From the NCBI GenBank assembly GCA_027311945.1, contig DAICXZ010000030.1, forward strand, positions 124,001 to 188,000: DNA of 64,000 nucleotides. The letters run 5' to 3'. The notes under the pieces were generated by a model. That model saw nothing but the letters and a program-made list of their open reading frames with translations. It ran no database searches and was not told the origin of the DNA. The stretch is from Erythrobacter sp. Lineage in GTDB: Bacteria; Pseudomonadota; Alphaproteobacteria; Sphingomonadales; Sphingomonadaceae. A program made the translations under genes and the position numbers. Of the stretch, positions 1 through 8,257 are shown in pieces (position 1 is the stretch's first letter; every line of letters begins with the position of its first letter).

Positions 1-410
1 CCCGCGCGTTTGACCATTTTCGCCGCTTCGACATTGGCGGCCGCATCGTTCATCGGGTCGGCGAGGGCAAAGCGACGGATGCCGTTGGTGGCCAGCGTGC
101 GGTAGGCCAGCTCCATGAATTCGGGCGTGGCGGTCTCCCACGAGATGAAGCGGAAGCCGGTGGAGAGGAACTGCAACGGCGTGGTGCGGCAGATGCGCGC
201 CATTTCGCGGATGCGCTCCCACGGGTCTTCCTGCTTGTAGCGCACGGCGACGCCCATGTGGGTCGAGGTGGTAAAGTCGATCGCCTTGTACCCGGCGCGC
301 TCCATGGCTGGGGCGATGGTGAGCGTCTTGGCGGTGTCGATCCCGGTTGCGCCCCACAGGCACTGGTTGCCGTCGCGCAGCGAGGTTTCAACGATTTCTA
401 TGTTGGCCAT
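1..410 (-). CDS. Carboxyltransferase subunit of a biotin-dependent carboxylase (partial)
   Basis: Only the first 136 residues are present; the gene runs off the left edge. From ATG 410 the protein opens with ETSLRDGNQCLWG, the start of the HMGL-like TIM barrel found in pyruvate carboxylase and oxaloacetate decarboxylase alpha subunits, where the RDxxQ residues bind metal and substrate. Its role would be to move CO2 from carboxybiotin to an acceptor. It is the last visible gene of the minus-strand operon that also encodes the biotin carrier (531-992) and a split PEP-synthase-like enzyme, so the acceptor is probably a phosphorylated aryl ketone rather than pyruvate (inference). A biotin carboxylase subunit should lie further left. 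Confidence 0.8.
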   Translation of the reverse strand, partial: MANIEIVETSLRDGNQCLWGATGIDTAKTLTIAPAMERAGYKAIDFTTSTHMGVAVRYKQEDPWERIREMARICRTTPLQFLSTGFRFISWETATPEFMELAYRTLATNGIRRFALADPMNDAAANVEAAKMVKRA

Positions 411-431
411 GCAAACCTCTCAAACCCACAT

Positions 432-521
432 CCGCTCGCCCTGAGCTTGTCGAAGGGCTGTCCTTACTTCTGGTGCCGCGCTCGGAGAAAAGCAGTCCTT
501 CGACAAGCTCAGGATGAGCGG
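432..521. repeat. Dispersed palindromic intergenic repeat (copy A)
   Basis: Two arms containing CCTGAGCTTGTCGAAGG and its reverse complement are separated by about 45 bp of less conserved sequence, in the gap between the carrier protein and carboxyltransferase genes. The same arms recur at 43230-43320 and 44955-45047. The layout is that of a mobile REP/MITE-like intergenic element; transcribed, it would fold into a long hairpin inside the operon. Confidence 0.8.
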
Positions 522-530
522 GGTCGGCTC

Positions 531-992
531 TTAATCCACCTTCACCCGAAACAGCGCCTGCCCCTCGGCCACCGCGCTGCCGTTCTCGGCCAGCACCGCT
601 GTCACCTCGCCCTCGACCCCCGCGGCGACCGAGTTCATCAGCTTCATCACCTCGATGATCGCGACCACCGTGTCCTTGCTCACCCGGTCGCCGACTTTCA
701 CGAAGTCGGGCTCGCCGGGGCGCGGGGCGGTGTAGAAGTTGCCGATCAGCGGGGCGGGAATTTCGATTTCGTCCGCTCCTGCCGCAGGGGGCGGGGGAAG
801 CGGTTCGGCCGTAGCCGCATCAGCGAGCGTGGGGCGCTCTTCCGGCTCGTCCCTGTCGTCCTCGCGCCAGCCGCCAGCGCCATCGCGGCTGATCCGCAGG
901 CGAAAGTCGCCTTGCGTCAGGTCGAGTGTCGTGAAGTGCGAGGCATCGAGTAATCGTGCGATCTCGACGATATCCTTGCCGGTCAAGCTCAC
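531..992 (-). CDS. Biotin carboxyl carrier protein
   Basis: A 153-residue AccB-like protein. The C-terminal half is a biotinyl domain with the acceptor lysine in EVMKLMN, preceded by a Pro/Ala-rich linker and an N-terminal helix (DIVEIARLLDAS) typical of AccB. The start is GTG 992, which overlaps the stop of the upstream gene (GTGA), so translation is probably coupled. Its partners are the carboxyltransferase to the left and, functionally, the phosphotransferase pair upstream. The location outside an accBC pair and inside an aromatic operon suggests a dedicated carrier for a specialised carboxylase, not fatty-acid synthesis (inference). Confidence 0.88.
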   Translation of the reverse strand: MSLTGKDIVEIARLLDASHFTTLDLTQGDFRLRISRDGAGGWREDDRDEPEERPTLADAATAEPLPPPPAAGADEIEIPAPLIGNFYTAPRPGEPDFVKVGDRVSKDTVVAIIEVMKLMNSVAAGVEGEVTAVLAENGSAVAEGQALFRVKVD

Positions 993-2044
993 TTCTTCGC
1001 CCCCGCGGTGAACAGGCCCATCACATGGGCTATCGGATTGGCTTCTTTCGCTACGACCGGCGCGGCCTTGGCATCCTTCTGCGCCCAGACCGTTTCGGGG
1101 CGCGATTGCAGCAGCAGCACCTTCCCGTCCTGATCGAGCGCCCACTCGATATCCTGCGGTTTGCCATAGTGCTTTTCCACCTTGCGCCCGATGGCGCGAA
1201 GGGCTTGCAAGTCGTCGTCCGTCAGGCAAGGGGCGGAGCGGATTTCTGCTTCGTTTTCAATTTCCTGAATGCCGCCCCCGGGTGCGGGGACCTGCCTCGC
1301 GTGCTTGTCCGAAATATCGCGTTGGCTAATCTCGCCGGTGATTTTCCCCAGCACCCATTTGTCCGGCGTAATCTCGCCCGAAACCACCGAGGAACCGAGG
1401 CCCCAAGCGCCCTCGATGGTAATCACGGACTTGTCACCTGTTGTCGGCGAGCGAGTGAACATCACGCCTGCACACTTCGCCTCGACCATGCGCTGGACCA
1501 CCACCGCCATGGCCACGCCAGCTTCGGGCAGGCCGTGCTTGCGGCGGTAGGTCATGCTCTCGACCGAGTAGAGGCTGGCCCAGCATTCGCGGACCTTTTC
1601 GATCATCGAAGCGCCATCGAGCACCCACAGGAAGGTGTCCTGCAGGCCGGCGAAGCTGGCGTCGTCGGCGTCCTCGGTGGTGGCCGAACTGCGCACCGCA
1701 ACGGGCCGTTGGTCGGCGCACAATTGATTCAATGCGTCCTTGAGCGCCGTCTCCACCTCGCCGGTCATCGGATCGCCGATCACCCGCGCGCGCAACTGCT
1801 CGGAAAGCCGTGTGGCGGCGTCCAGATCGTTCGGGTCGAGCGCCTCGACCAGAGGCCTGATCGGTTCCTTCGCTTCGAGTGCTTCAAGGAATTGTTCGAA
1901 GGCTGCGGTCGTCACCACGAAGCCATCGGGCACTGCGATTCCGGCGCGCACAAGTTCGCCCAGTGAGCCGCCTTTTCCGCCAGCCGTGGGCCGGTCGGCG
2001 ATCCCGACTTCGGAAAACCATGCGACGGATTTCATGGCGCTCAC
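989..2044 (-). CDS. ATP-grasp (PPDK/PEP-synthase N-terminal) subunit of a two-part aryl phosphotransferase
   Basis: About 350 residues matching only the N-terminal nucleotide-binding part of PEP synthase/PPDK: GGKGGSLGEL near residue 23, VRSSATTEDADDASFAGLQDT in the middle, and a C-terminal QDIEWALD...LLLQSRPE motif. The phosphohistidine domain is absent and is encoded by the adjacent gene, with which it overlaps (GTG 2044 over TGA 2041-2043; ATG 2035 is an alternative start). Phenylphosphate synthase and the acetovanillone kinases AcvAB/HpeHI have this split architecture. The expected role is ATP-driven phosphorylation of the swivelling histidine on the partner protein. Confidence 0.85.
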   Translation of the reverse strand: MSAMKSVAWFSEVGIADRPTAGGKGGSLGELVRAGIAVPDGFVVTTAAFEQFLEALEAKEPIRPLVEALDPNDLDAATRLSEQLRARVIGDPMTGEVETALKDALNQLCADQRPVAVRSSATTEDADDASFAGLQDTFLWVLDGASMIEKVRECWASLYSVESMTYRRKHGLPEAGVAMAVVVQRMVEAKCAGVMFTRSPTTGDKSVITIEGAWGLGSSVVSGEITPDKWVLGKITGEISQRDISDKHARQVPAPGGGIQEIENEAEIRSAPCLTDDDLQALRAIGRKVEKHYGKPQDIEWALDQDGKVLLLQSRPETVWAQKDAKAAPVVAKEANPIAHVMGLFTAGAKK

Positions 2045-3864
2045 GCATCCTCCAGTATCGAAACCGTGCCCTTGCCGCCGTCGACGCGGATGCGTGCGCC
2101 GTCCTTGATTTTGACCGTGGCAAGGCCGGTGCCGACCACGGCGGGCAGGTTATACTCGCGCGCCACAATCGCCATGTGGCTCATCGAGCCGCCAATGTCG
2201 GAAACGGCAGCGCTGATCTTCTGGAACAGCGGGCTCCAGGTCGGATTTGTCACCTGGCACACGAGGATATCGCCTTGCTGGATGCGGCCGATCTCGCTGA
2301 CCGACTTCACTACCCGCGCCGTGCCTTCCACCACGCCCGAACAGGCGGCAAAGCCCTTCAGCTCGTTGGGATTCTCGGTCCCGTCATCAAGCCAGCGGTC
2401 CAGGTTCTCGCGGGTAATGCCCCACAGCATGTTGATCGCCGGATCATCGATGGCGTCGGGCACATTGCCCAGCGCGGGTGGGGTGGGGTGCTTGCCCCAT
2501 TCGACAATGGCCGCCTTGCGGGTCGCAATAATGGCGGGCCAGTAGGCCGGACCGCGCGGCCCCGCGCCAACGCCCCAGGCCAGCATCAGGTCGATGATCG
2601 CGCTTTCCAGCTCGTATTGGGTGAGGTGGAACACGTCCTCCTCTACGCCGTCCGGCCCGAAGAAGCCGTGCGCCAGCAGCAGCCGGCCGAACTCGCGGAT
2701 CTTGTTGAAGAACAGGTTGGTGTACCAGTGCTCGCAATAGAACTTGTGCCCCTCGACATAGGGAAACACGCGGTGCGCCAGCTCGATCAGCTGGTCGTAG
2801 GTGGCGCGGTCCTCATCCGTGTCGAGCAGTTCGCGGTAGTCGGCGACGAGCTGTTCGCGCTCTTCAATCAGTTGCGCGGTTGGGCGCTCGATATTCTCGC
2901 CCGCCTTCACCTTGGCGATATAGCCGGGCAGCGCCGCGAAGGGCAGCGACAGATCGTCGTTCCAGCTACGGTGATAGTGGTAGAATCCGTCTCCGCTGGA
3001 GACGTTGAACCACGGGTCGCGGCTCTGCTCCAGATCGGCCAGCCATTCCTTGCCCTTGTCGCTCACCTTGTCGAGATCGGCCAGCACCTGCTCGATGCTC
3101 ATATCGTCGGTGAAATGATGGTCGACTCCCAGCTCGACCGCGCGGCGGGCGAGGCGCTTCACCTCTTCATCGGGACGGAAAATCTCGGCTTCCATCCCCG
3201 CCACCATCCGCGAAATCGCCTGATCCGAAATCTCCGGGAAGGCCTTTTTGCAGAACCCGAAGAAGGTCATGTAGGCGCCATAGCCGAGCAGCAGGAACTC
3301 GAAGTGGTGGTGCCACATCCGGTGGTAGCCCTCGATCTGCTGCTGGTAGATTTTCAGCAGATCGTGGCTGGCGGGAACGGCATCACCCTCGGTGATCGTT
3401 TCGAGCGGCTCGTAATCCGGCAAGGATGGGCTGGGCAGCGCCTGCGCCTCGGCGATCAGCGCCTTCATCTTCACCTTCCACTGGTCGTAGAGGCTTTCCC
3501 AGTTTTCGTAATAATGCCCGGCGCGCTGCTGGAACTCGGCCACGCGTTCGGCGATCTCGTCCGGGTCGGTGACCACCACGCCGCCGATATAGACCCGCCC
3601 GTTGATGATGCGGTGATCGACGCCCTTGGCCGTGGGCAGCACATGCACGCGGGTGTTGAACGCGCCCATCGCGACATAGGCGGCCTCAGCCGTGATCATA
3701 TCGAAATGGTGCATGGGTTCTGGAAAGTGCATCGAGTTGTAGAACCAGAACTTCTCGTCGTCCTCGGGCACGAACTGGGTAAAGTAGGGATAGGCCGCCT
3801 GCGCGGCCTCGGTGCCGGGGATCACGGCAATGCTGCTGGGCAGGGCAAAGCTCTTGTCGGGCAT
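2041..3864 (-). CDS. PEP-utilising, phosphohistidine-domain subunit of aryl phosphotransferase
   Basis: A 607-residue protein. The last ~90 residues are the swivelling PEP-utiliser domain with the phosphorylated histidine in IGGSMSHMAIVAREYNLPAVVG (family pattern GGxxxHxAIxARE). The N-terminal ~480 residues are mostly helical, rich in Trp/His/Tyr, and probably form the acceptor-binding part. With the ATP-grasp protein at 989-2044 it reconstitutes a phenylphosphate-synthase-like enzyme. Together with the biotin carboxylase genes downstream, the best match is the aryl-ketone activating kinase of acetovanillone catabolism. It heads the operon; the 156-bp gap upstream carries a candidate operator at 3983-4009. 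Confidence 0.82.
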   Translation of the reverse strand: MPDKSFALPSSIAVIPGTEAAQAAYPYFTQFVPEDDEKFWFYNSMHFPEPMHHFDMITAEAAYVAMGAFNTRVHVLPTAKGVDHRIINGRVYIGGVVVTDPDEIAERVAEFQQRAGHYYENWESLYDQWKVKMKALIAEAQALPSPSLPDYEPLETITEGDAVPASHDLLKIYQQQIEGYHRMWHHHFEFLLLGYGAYMTFFGFCKKAFPEISDQAISRMVAGMEAEIFRPDEEVKRLARRAVELGVDHHFTDDMSIEQVLADLDKVSDKGKEWLADLEQSRDPWFNVSSGDGFYHYHRSWNDDLSLPFAALPGYIAKVKAGENIERPTAQLIEEREQLVADYRELLDTDEDRATYDQLIELAHRVFPYVEGHKFYCEHWYTNLFFNKIREFGRLLLAHGFFGPDGVEEDVFHLTQYELESAIIDLMLAWGVGAGPRGPAYWPAIIATRKAAIVEWGKHPTPPALGNVPDAIDDPAINMLWGITRENLDRWLDDGTENPNELKGFAACSGVVEGTARVVKSVSEIGRIQQGDILVCQVTNPTWSPLFQKISAAVSDIGGSMSHMAIVAREYNLPAVVGTGLATVKIKDGARIRVDGGKGTVSILEDA

Positions 3865-3982
3865 GGTTATGGCATCCTCTCGTCTGACGCCCGCGGCCCC
3901 GTTGGCGGGGTCTCGACTGAGCGTGGACAGACGCAGAGGCTACCCCGGATCGTTAGCTGAGCGAAGGATTCGCGCGCATGGC

Positions 3983-4009
3983 CAATAGGACATTTGCGCA
4001 GCCCTATTG
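3983..4009. promoter_or_regulatory. Candidate operator (inverted repeat) upstream of the aryl-ketone operon
   Basis: CAATAGG and CCTATTG arms, perfectly inverted and 13 bp apart, lie 119-145 bp upstream of the start codon at 3864 and just past the stop of the dioxygenase gene. The position suits a regulator site for the minus-strand operon. No regulator can be assigned; AraC-type proteins usually bind direct repeats. Confidence 0.4.
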
Positions 4010-4020
4010 TCTTGATCGTA

Positions 4021-4875
4021 TCAGGCGGGCGGCTGGCCGAAGCGGAAGCTGGAGGCGGCGATGGCCCCCATGAATGCATCCTCGTGGTATGACAGCGCGG
4101 CCTTGTCGCTTTCGGCCGCGCCGAGCGCCACGTGGAGCGGCATCAGGTGATCCTCGCGCGGATGGACGGCGCGGGCGGCAGGCGCGCGCTCCCATTCGAG
4201 CAGGCGCTTCACCCGCTCCTCGCCGGTCATGCCGATCAGGCTTTCCTGTAACCAGCCATCGAAGGCGAGTGACACGTCGCGCCCCACAGGGCCGAGCGCG
4301 CGCAGATTGTGGAACGAGAGGCCGCTGCCGATGATCACCACGCCCTCATCGCGCAAGGGAGCAAGCAGGCGGCCCGCCACGACATGGGCGGCAGGATCGT
4401 AGTCGGCACGGATCGACATCTGCACGATCGGCATCTGCGCCTCGGGCCAGATCGCCTGCATCAGGCTGAAGGTGCCATGATCGAAGCCGCGCGCCGGATC
4501 GGTGGCGCTGGCCATGCCGCCATTGCTCAGCAGCGCGGCGGCCTGTTCGGCGAGCGAGGGCAGGCCGGGGGCCGGATAGGTGATCTCGTAAGTGTGCGGG
4601 GGGAAGTTGTAATAGTCGTAGATCATCCCCGGCTGCGCACCGCTGGAAAAGGTGAACACCGGCTCCTCCCAGTGTGCGGTGACGACCAGCACGGCGCGCG
4701 GACGCTCGTTCAACTCACCCCGCAGCGCCTTCAGCGAGGCGTCGAGCACGTCATAGGCATTGCCCGTCTCCATCCACGGCCACGGCCCGCCGCCATGGCT
4801 GAGGTAGTAGGTGGGCAGGGTCGCAAGAGTCTGGGCGGTGGGCATGTTCGGAAAATGGGCGCAGCACCACGACAT
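4021..4875 (-). CDS. Extradiol dioxygenase, DODA/LigB superfamily (class III)
   Basis: A 284-residue protein of the DODA-type extradiol dioxygenase family. Candidate metal ligands are His27 (LSHGGG), His68 (VTAHWEE) and the histidine in the C-terminal HPREDHLMPL motif; His133 (GFDHG) is the likely catalytic base region. These enzymes open catechol-type rings next to the two hydroxyls. ATG 4875 is preferred over ATG 4845 because GAGG sits 7 nt before it. It lies 10 bp downstream of the AraC-type gene on the same strand, so the two are probably co-transcribed. The substrate cannot be read from sequence; the aromatic neighbours support a catechol or gallate derivative. Confidence 0.8.
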   Translation of the reverse strand: MSWCCAHFPNMPTAQTLATLPTYYLSHGGGPWPWMETGNAYDVLDASLKALRGELNERPRAVLVVTAHWEEPVFTFSSGAQPGMIYDYYNFPPHTYEITYPAPGLPSLAEQAAALLSNGGMASATDPARGFDHGTFSLMQAIWPEAQMPIVQMSIRADYDPAAHVVAGRLLAPLRDEGVVIIGSGLSFHNLRALGPVGRDVSLAFDGWLQESLIGMTGEERVKRLLEWERAPAARAVHPREDHLMPLHVALGAAESDKAALSYHEDAFMGAIAASSFRFGQPPA

Positions 4876-4884
4876 ACAAGAGCC

Positions 4885-5871
4885 TCAGCTTTGTGGGGGC
4901 AGTCCGCCGCGCCACTGGCTGGGGGTGATCCCGAAGCGTTTGCGGAACAGGCGGGTGAAATAGCCCGGATCGAGAAAGCCCGTGCGATAGGCCAGCTCGG
5001 AAATCGGCAGCGAGGCGAGGCGCGGATCGGTCAGCATGACGCTGGCATGTTCGAGCCGGGTGGCGTTCAGTTCGGCGACGAAGCTGGTCCCGCGCGCGGC
5101 GAGCAGTGATTGCAGGTAGCGTTTGGAAATGCCTTCTTCCGCCGCGACTGTTTCGGGCGAGAGGCCCGCTTCGGCATAGCTCGTCTCTATCCGGCGCAGG
5201 ATGCGCGTGGCGAGCTGGCTGCGGTGGCCGCCCGCGCCCGGTAGCGCTGCCGCAACCTCGTGGGCGGAGGTGGCAAGCGCGAGCAGGCTGCCGAATTGCT
5301 CTGCGATCAGCGGTCGGGGGAGCGGGGCCTTATCCAGCCCGGTGTCGAGGATCGTTTCGATCAGCGCCCCGAGCGGCGCGCCCCAGCCGGAATGCGCGTC
5401 GTAAGGGCGGGCCAGCAGACCGGCGGGATCGGGCAGGTGCCGCTCAAGCCAGGCCTGCGGCATCATCAGGTCGATGCATTCGTGCTCGGTCGCCATTTCC
5501 ATCTGGTAATAGCGGGTGTTGTCGAGCAGCACGAACTGGCCCGGTTCCACATCGAAGCGCCGCCCGCCCATGCGCGTCTGCATCGTGCCTTCGCGCGAGT
5601 GGACCAGCTGGATCGACGGCGCCGCGCGCATCGCCAGCCGGTCGGCTCCCACATGCGTCACGCGCTGGGCCGGGGCATAGAGGTGCAGCAGCCGCAATTG
5701 CCCGATGCCGTGGCTGATCCAGCGGGCCGCAAAGGCGTTCGGGTCGAACACCTCGACCTCGATCGGGGCTATGGTGCTGGCGGCCCAGTCGCTCCACGCG
5801 CTGATCGCCTCGCGCCGGGCCAGCCCGGTCGAGCTCCAGCTTTCATCGGGCGAGGGCGGGGCCTTGGCCAT
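4885..5871 (-). CDS. AraC-family transcriptional regulator
   Basis: A 328-residue protein. Residues ~35-190 form the AraC-binding-like sensor domain of FeaR/XylS-type regulators (FDPNAFAARW, FVLLDNTRYYQMEM). The C-terminal ~100 residues are a double helix-turn-helix of AraC type ending LAYRTGFLDPGYFTRLFRKRFGITPSQWR. It is divergent from the amidohydrolase at 5977 and upstream of the dioxygenase at 4021-4875. It is therefore the natural candidate activator for one or both directions, with an aromatic inducer (inference). No clear direct-repeat binding site was recognised in the 105-bp divergent gap. Confidence 0.88.
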   Translation of the reverse strand: MAKAPPSPDESWSSTGLARREAISAWSDWAASTIAPIEVEVFDPNAFAARWISHGIGQLRLLHLYAPAQRVTHVGADRLAMRAAPSIQLVHSREGTMQTRMGGRRFDVEPGQFVLLDNTRYYQMEMATEHECIDLMMPQAWLERHLPDPAGLLARPYDAHSGWGAPLGALIETILDTGLDKAPLPRPLIAEQFGSLLALATSAHEVAAALPGAGGHRSQLATRILRRIETSYAEAGLSPETVAAEEGISKRYLQSLLAARGTSFVAELNATRLEHASVMLTDPRLASLPISELAYRTGFLDPGYFTRLFRKRFGITPSQWRGGLPPQS

Positions 5872-5976
5872 GGGGCGAGGCTAGGCCGCCCCGACGATGT
5901 CGGCAAGCGCGCTGCAATGGGGGTTGTTCCGGTCAAACTCGGCGCTAGTCTCGCGGGCAAAATGGGAGAGAGAGCT

Positions 5977-7014
5977 ATGGGAAAGAAGTGCCGCCTGATC
6001 GCCTGCGAAGAAGCCTGGTCGATCCCCGAGGTCGCCGCCGAACTGAAGAAGGTGGCGGGCAGCCCGACGCAGAGCGCTGACAAGCTGCTGGTGAAGGGCA
6101 TTTACGATGCCGAGGCCGATACCTCGGGCTATGGCAAGATGGATTTCCTCGGCGGGCTGCTTGATGTGGAAGAGCAGCGCCTGCCGCAGATGGACGAGCA
6201 TGGCGTCGACATGCACCTGCTCACGCTTACCGCTCCGGGCGTGCAGATGTTCGATGCCGATACCGCCACCGACCTTGCCGCACTGTCGAACGACAAGATG
6301 GCGGAAATCTGCGCCAAGTATCCCAAGCGCTTCGCCGGGCTAGGCAGCTTCGCCCCGCACAGCCCAAAGCGCGCGGCGAAAGAGATCGAGCGCGTGATGG
6401 GCGAGCTGAAATTGAACGGGCTGGTGGTGAACGGCCACACCAATGGCGACTACTTCGACGACTATCGCTTCTGGCCGATCTTCGAGGCCGCCGAGGCGAC
6501 CAATGCCACGATCTACATCCACCCGCGCGGGCCTTCCGATACTCTCAAGGGTCCGCTGATGGACTATGCCATGGATTCGGCCATGTGGGCCTATGGGGTC
6601 GAGGTCGGCACCAACATGCTGCGGATGATGGCGAGCGGTCTGTTCGACCGCTTCCCGAACCTGAAGATCTGCGTCGGCCACATGGGCGAGATGGTGCCGT
6701 TCTTCATCTGGCGGATCAACTTCATGAACAGCCGCGCGCAAAAGGTGGGCCGCGCGCCAAAGACCGAGCGCAGCATGGAGGAATATTTCAAGGACAACTT
6801 CGTGTTCACCACCAGCGGCGTGGAAGACCCGCTGGCGCTGCGCTATGCAATTGACCGGATGGGCGTGGAAAACGTCATCTGGGCGATCGACTATCCCTAT
6901 CAGCCAATGAAACCGGCGGTGGACTTCATCGAGAATTTCGCCTGCTCGGACGAGGAAATGCACGCGTTGTGCCACGGCAATGCTGAGCGGGTGTTCCACA
7001 TTGCGGCGGAGTGA
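5977..7014 (+). CDS. Amidohydrolase-2 family decarboxylase (LigW/gamma-resorcylate decarboxylase type)
   Basis: A 345-residue TIM-barrel protein. Metal-binding and catalytic motifs of the ACMSD/LigW family are visible: ACEEAW at residue ~11, IYIHP in the middle, VGHMGE, and the late aspartate in WAIDYPYQ. The family performs non-oxidative decarboxylation of aromatic ortho-hydroxy acids such as 5-carboxyvanillate, or of muconate-type products. ATG 5977 has a purine-rich GGGAGAGAGAG just upstream; reading frame further upstream is antisense to the AraC gene and was not used. The role in this cluster is probably removal of a ring carboxylate before LigAB cleavage. The precise substrate is unknown. 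Confidence 0.85.
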   Translation: MGKKCRLIACEEAWSIPEVAAELKKVAGSPTQSADKLLVKGIYDAEADTSGYGKMDFLGGLLDVEEQRLPQMDEHGVDMHLLTLTAPGVQMFDADTATDLAALSNDKMAEICAKYPKRFAGLGSFAPHSPKRAAKEIERVMGELKLNGLVVNGHTNGDYFDDYRFWPIFEAAEATNATIYIHPRGPSDTLKGPLMDYAMDSAMWAYGVEVGTNMLRMMASGLFDRFPNLKICVGHMGEMVPFFIWRINFMNSRAQKVGRAPKTERSMEEYFKDNFVFTTSGVEDPLALRYAIDRMGVENVIWAIDYPYQPMKPAVDFIENFACSDEEMHALCHGNAERVFHIAAE

Positions 7015-7031
7015 GCTGCATAGGCTTGTAA

Positions 7032-7120
7032 TTCGTCATTGCGAGCGTAGCGAAGTAATCCATCATCCAGCCGCTAGGCGATGGATTGCCGCGTCGCCTG
7101 CGGCTCCTCGCAATGACGAA
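7032..7120. repeat. Dispersed inverted intergenic repeat (CGTCATTGCGAG family)
   Basis: The sequence opens with TTCGTCATTGCGAGCG and closes with CTCGCAATGACGAA, with an internal CGATGGATTG/AATCCATC pair. It fills the gap between the amidohydrolase and CoA-transferase genes. This palindromic family is common between genes in many alphaproteobacteria and can form a stable hairpin. Confidence 0.8.
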
Positions 7121-7127
7121 GGATTGT

Positions 7128-8255
7128 ATGGCTGATAATCACCCTCTCGAAGGCATCAAGGTCGTCGAACTGGCGCGCATTCTCGCCGGGCCCTGGGCCG
7201 GGCAGGTGCTGGCCGACCTTGGCGCCGAGGTGATCAAGGTCGAAAGCCCGGCGGGCGACGATACGCGCCGCTGGGGGCCGCCGTTTATCGAGAACGCCGA
7301 CGGGTCGCAGGACGCAGCCTATTTCCACGCCTGCAACCGCGGGAAGGCCAGCATGGTCGCCGACTTCCGCGACGAGGGCGACCTCGCCCGCGTTAAGGAG
7401 CTGATCGCCGGCGCCGACGTGGTGATCGAGAACTTCAAGACCGGCGGTCTCGCGCAGTTCGGGCTCGACTACGCTAGCCTTGCCGCGACCAATCCCGGCC
7501 TCGTCTATTGCTCGATCACCGGCTTCGGCCAGACCGGCCCCTATGCGCAGCACGCGGGCTACGACTTTATCGTGCAGGGCATGAGCGGGATCATGGACCT
7601 GACCGGCCAGCCCGACGGCCCGCCGACCAAGATCGGCGTGGCCTATGCCGACATCCTCACCGGGCTTTACAGCGTGATCGGTATTCAGGGGGCGCTCCAC
7701 ATGCGCCAGCGGACCGGGCGCGGGCAGGCGGTCGATATGAGCCTGCTTGACGTGATGACCGGCACGCTCGCCAATCAGGCGATGAACTATCTCGCCAGCG
7801 GGATTGCGCCGCACCGGATGGGCAACGCGCATCCCAATATCGTGCCTTACGAAGCCTTTCCCTGCGCCAATGGCTGGCTCATCATCGCGGTCGGCAACGA
7901 TAGCCAGTTCGCGCGCCTCGCGGCGGTGCTGGGGCTGGAGGTCGAAGAGGGCTGGTCGACCAACCCCGGCCGCGTGGCTGATCGGGCGCGGGTCTCTCCC
8001 GCCGTTGCGGCGAAGACCGCCCTGTGGCTGCGCGACGAACTGCTCGCGCGGCTCGAAGCCGAGGGCGTGCCCGTCGGCCCGATCAATGATGTGGCGCAGG
8101 CGCTGGCCGATCCGCAGGTCGCGGCGCGCGGCATGGTGCTCGAAATGGCGCGTGAGGGGGCACACCCGGTGAAGGGCCTGCGCACCCCGATCACGTTTTC
8201 CGATGCCGAGCTGGCGCTCAATGCTGCCTCGCCCATGCTGCCAAAGAAGGACTAA
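7128..8255 (+). CDS. CaiB/BaiF (class III) CoA-transferase
   Basis: A 375-residue family III CoA-transferase. The N-terminal GIKVVELARILAGPWAGQVLADLGAEVIKVE is diagnostic, and Asp175 (AYADILTG) is the expected catalytic aspartate that forms the acyl anhydride and thioester intermediates. ATG 7128 gives the usual family length and excludes upstream codons lying in the repeat. It is followed after 2 bp by the OsmC-tandem gene, so the two form an operon. In this cluster it could pass CoA to an aromatic or beta-keto acid so that the side chain is cleaved by a CoA-dependent route (inference). Confidence 0.88.
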   Translation: MADNHPLEGIKVVELARILAGPWAGQVLADLGAEVIKVESPAGDDTRRWGPPFIENADGSQDAAYFHACNRGKASMVADFRDEGDLARVKELIAGADVVIENFKTGGLAQFGLDYASLAATNPGLVYCSITGFGQTGPYAQHAGYDFIVQGMSGIMDLTGQPDGPPTKIGVAYADILTGLYSVIGIQGALHMRQRTGRGQAVDMSLLDVMTGTLANQAMNYLASGIAPHRMGNAHPNIVPYEAFPCANGWLIIAVGNDSQFARLAAVLGLEVEEGWSTNPGRVADRARVSPAVAAKTALWLRDELLARLEAEGVPVGPINDVAQALADPQVAARGMVLEMAREGAHPVKGLRTPITFSDAELALNAASPMLPKKD

Positions 8256-8257
8256 CG

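Noticed and set aside
1879-3960. Very long open frame on the plus strand, and similar long frames elsewhere (12678-14393, 15321-17666)
   Set aside because: They are antisense to clear genes (PEP-utilising protein, acs, ferA) and have Arg/His-rich composition typical of the opposite frame of high-GC genes.
5260-5976. In-frame 5' extension of the amidohydrolase gene
   Set aside because: It is antisense to the AraC gene, shows no family similarity, and a good ribosome site precedes ATG 5977.
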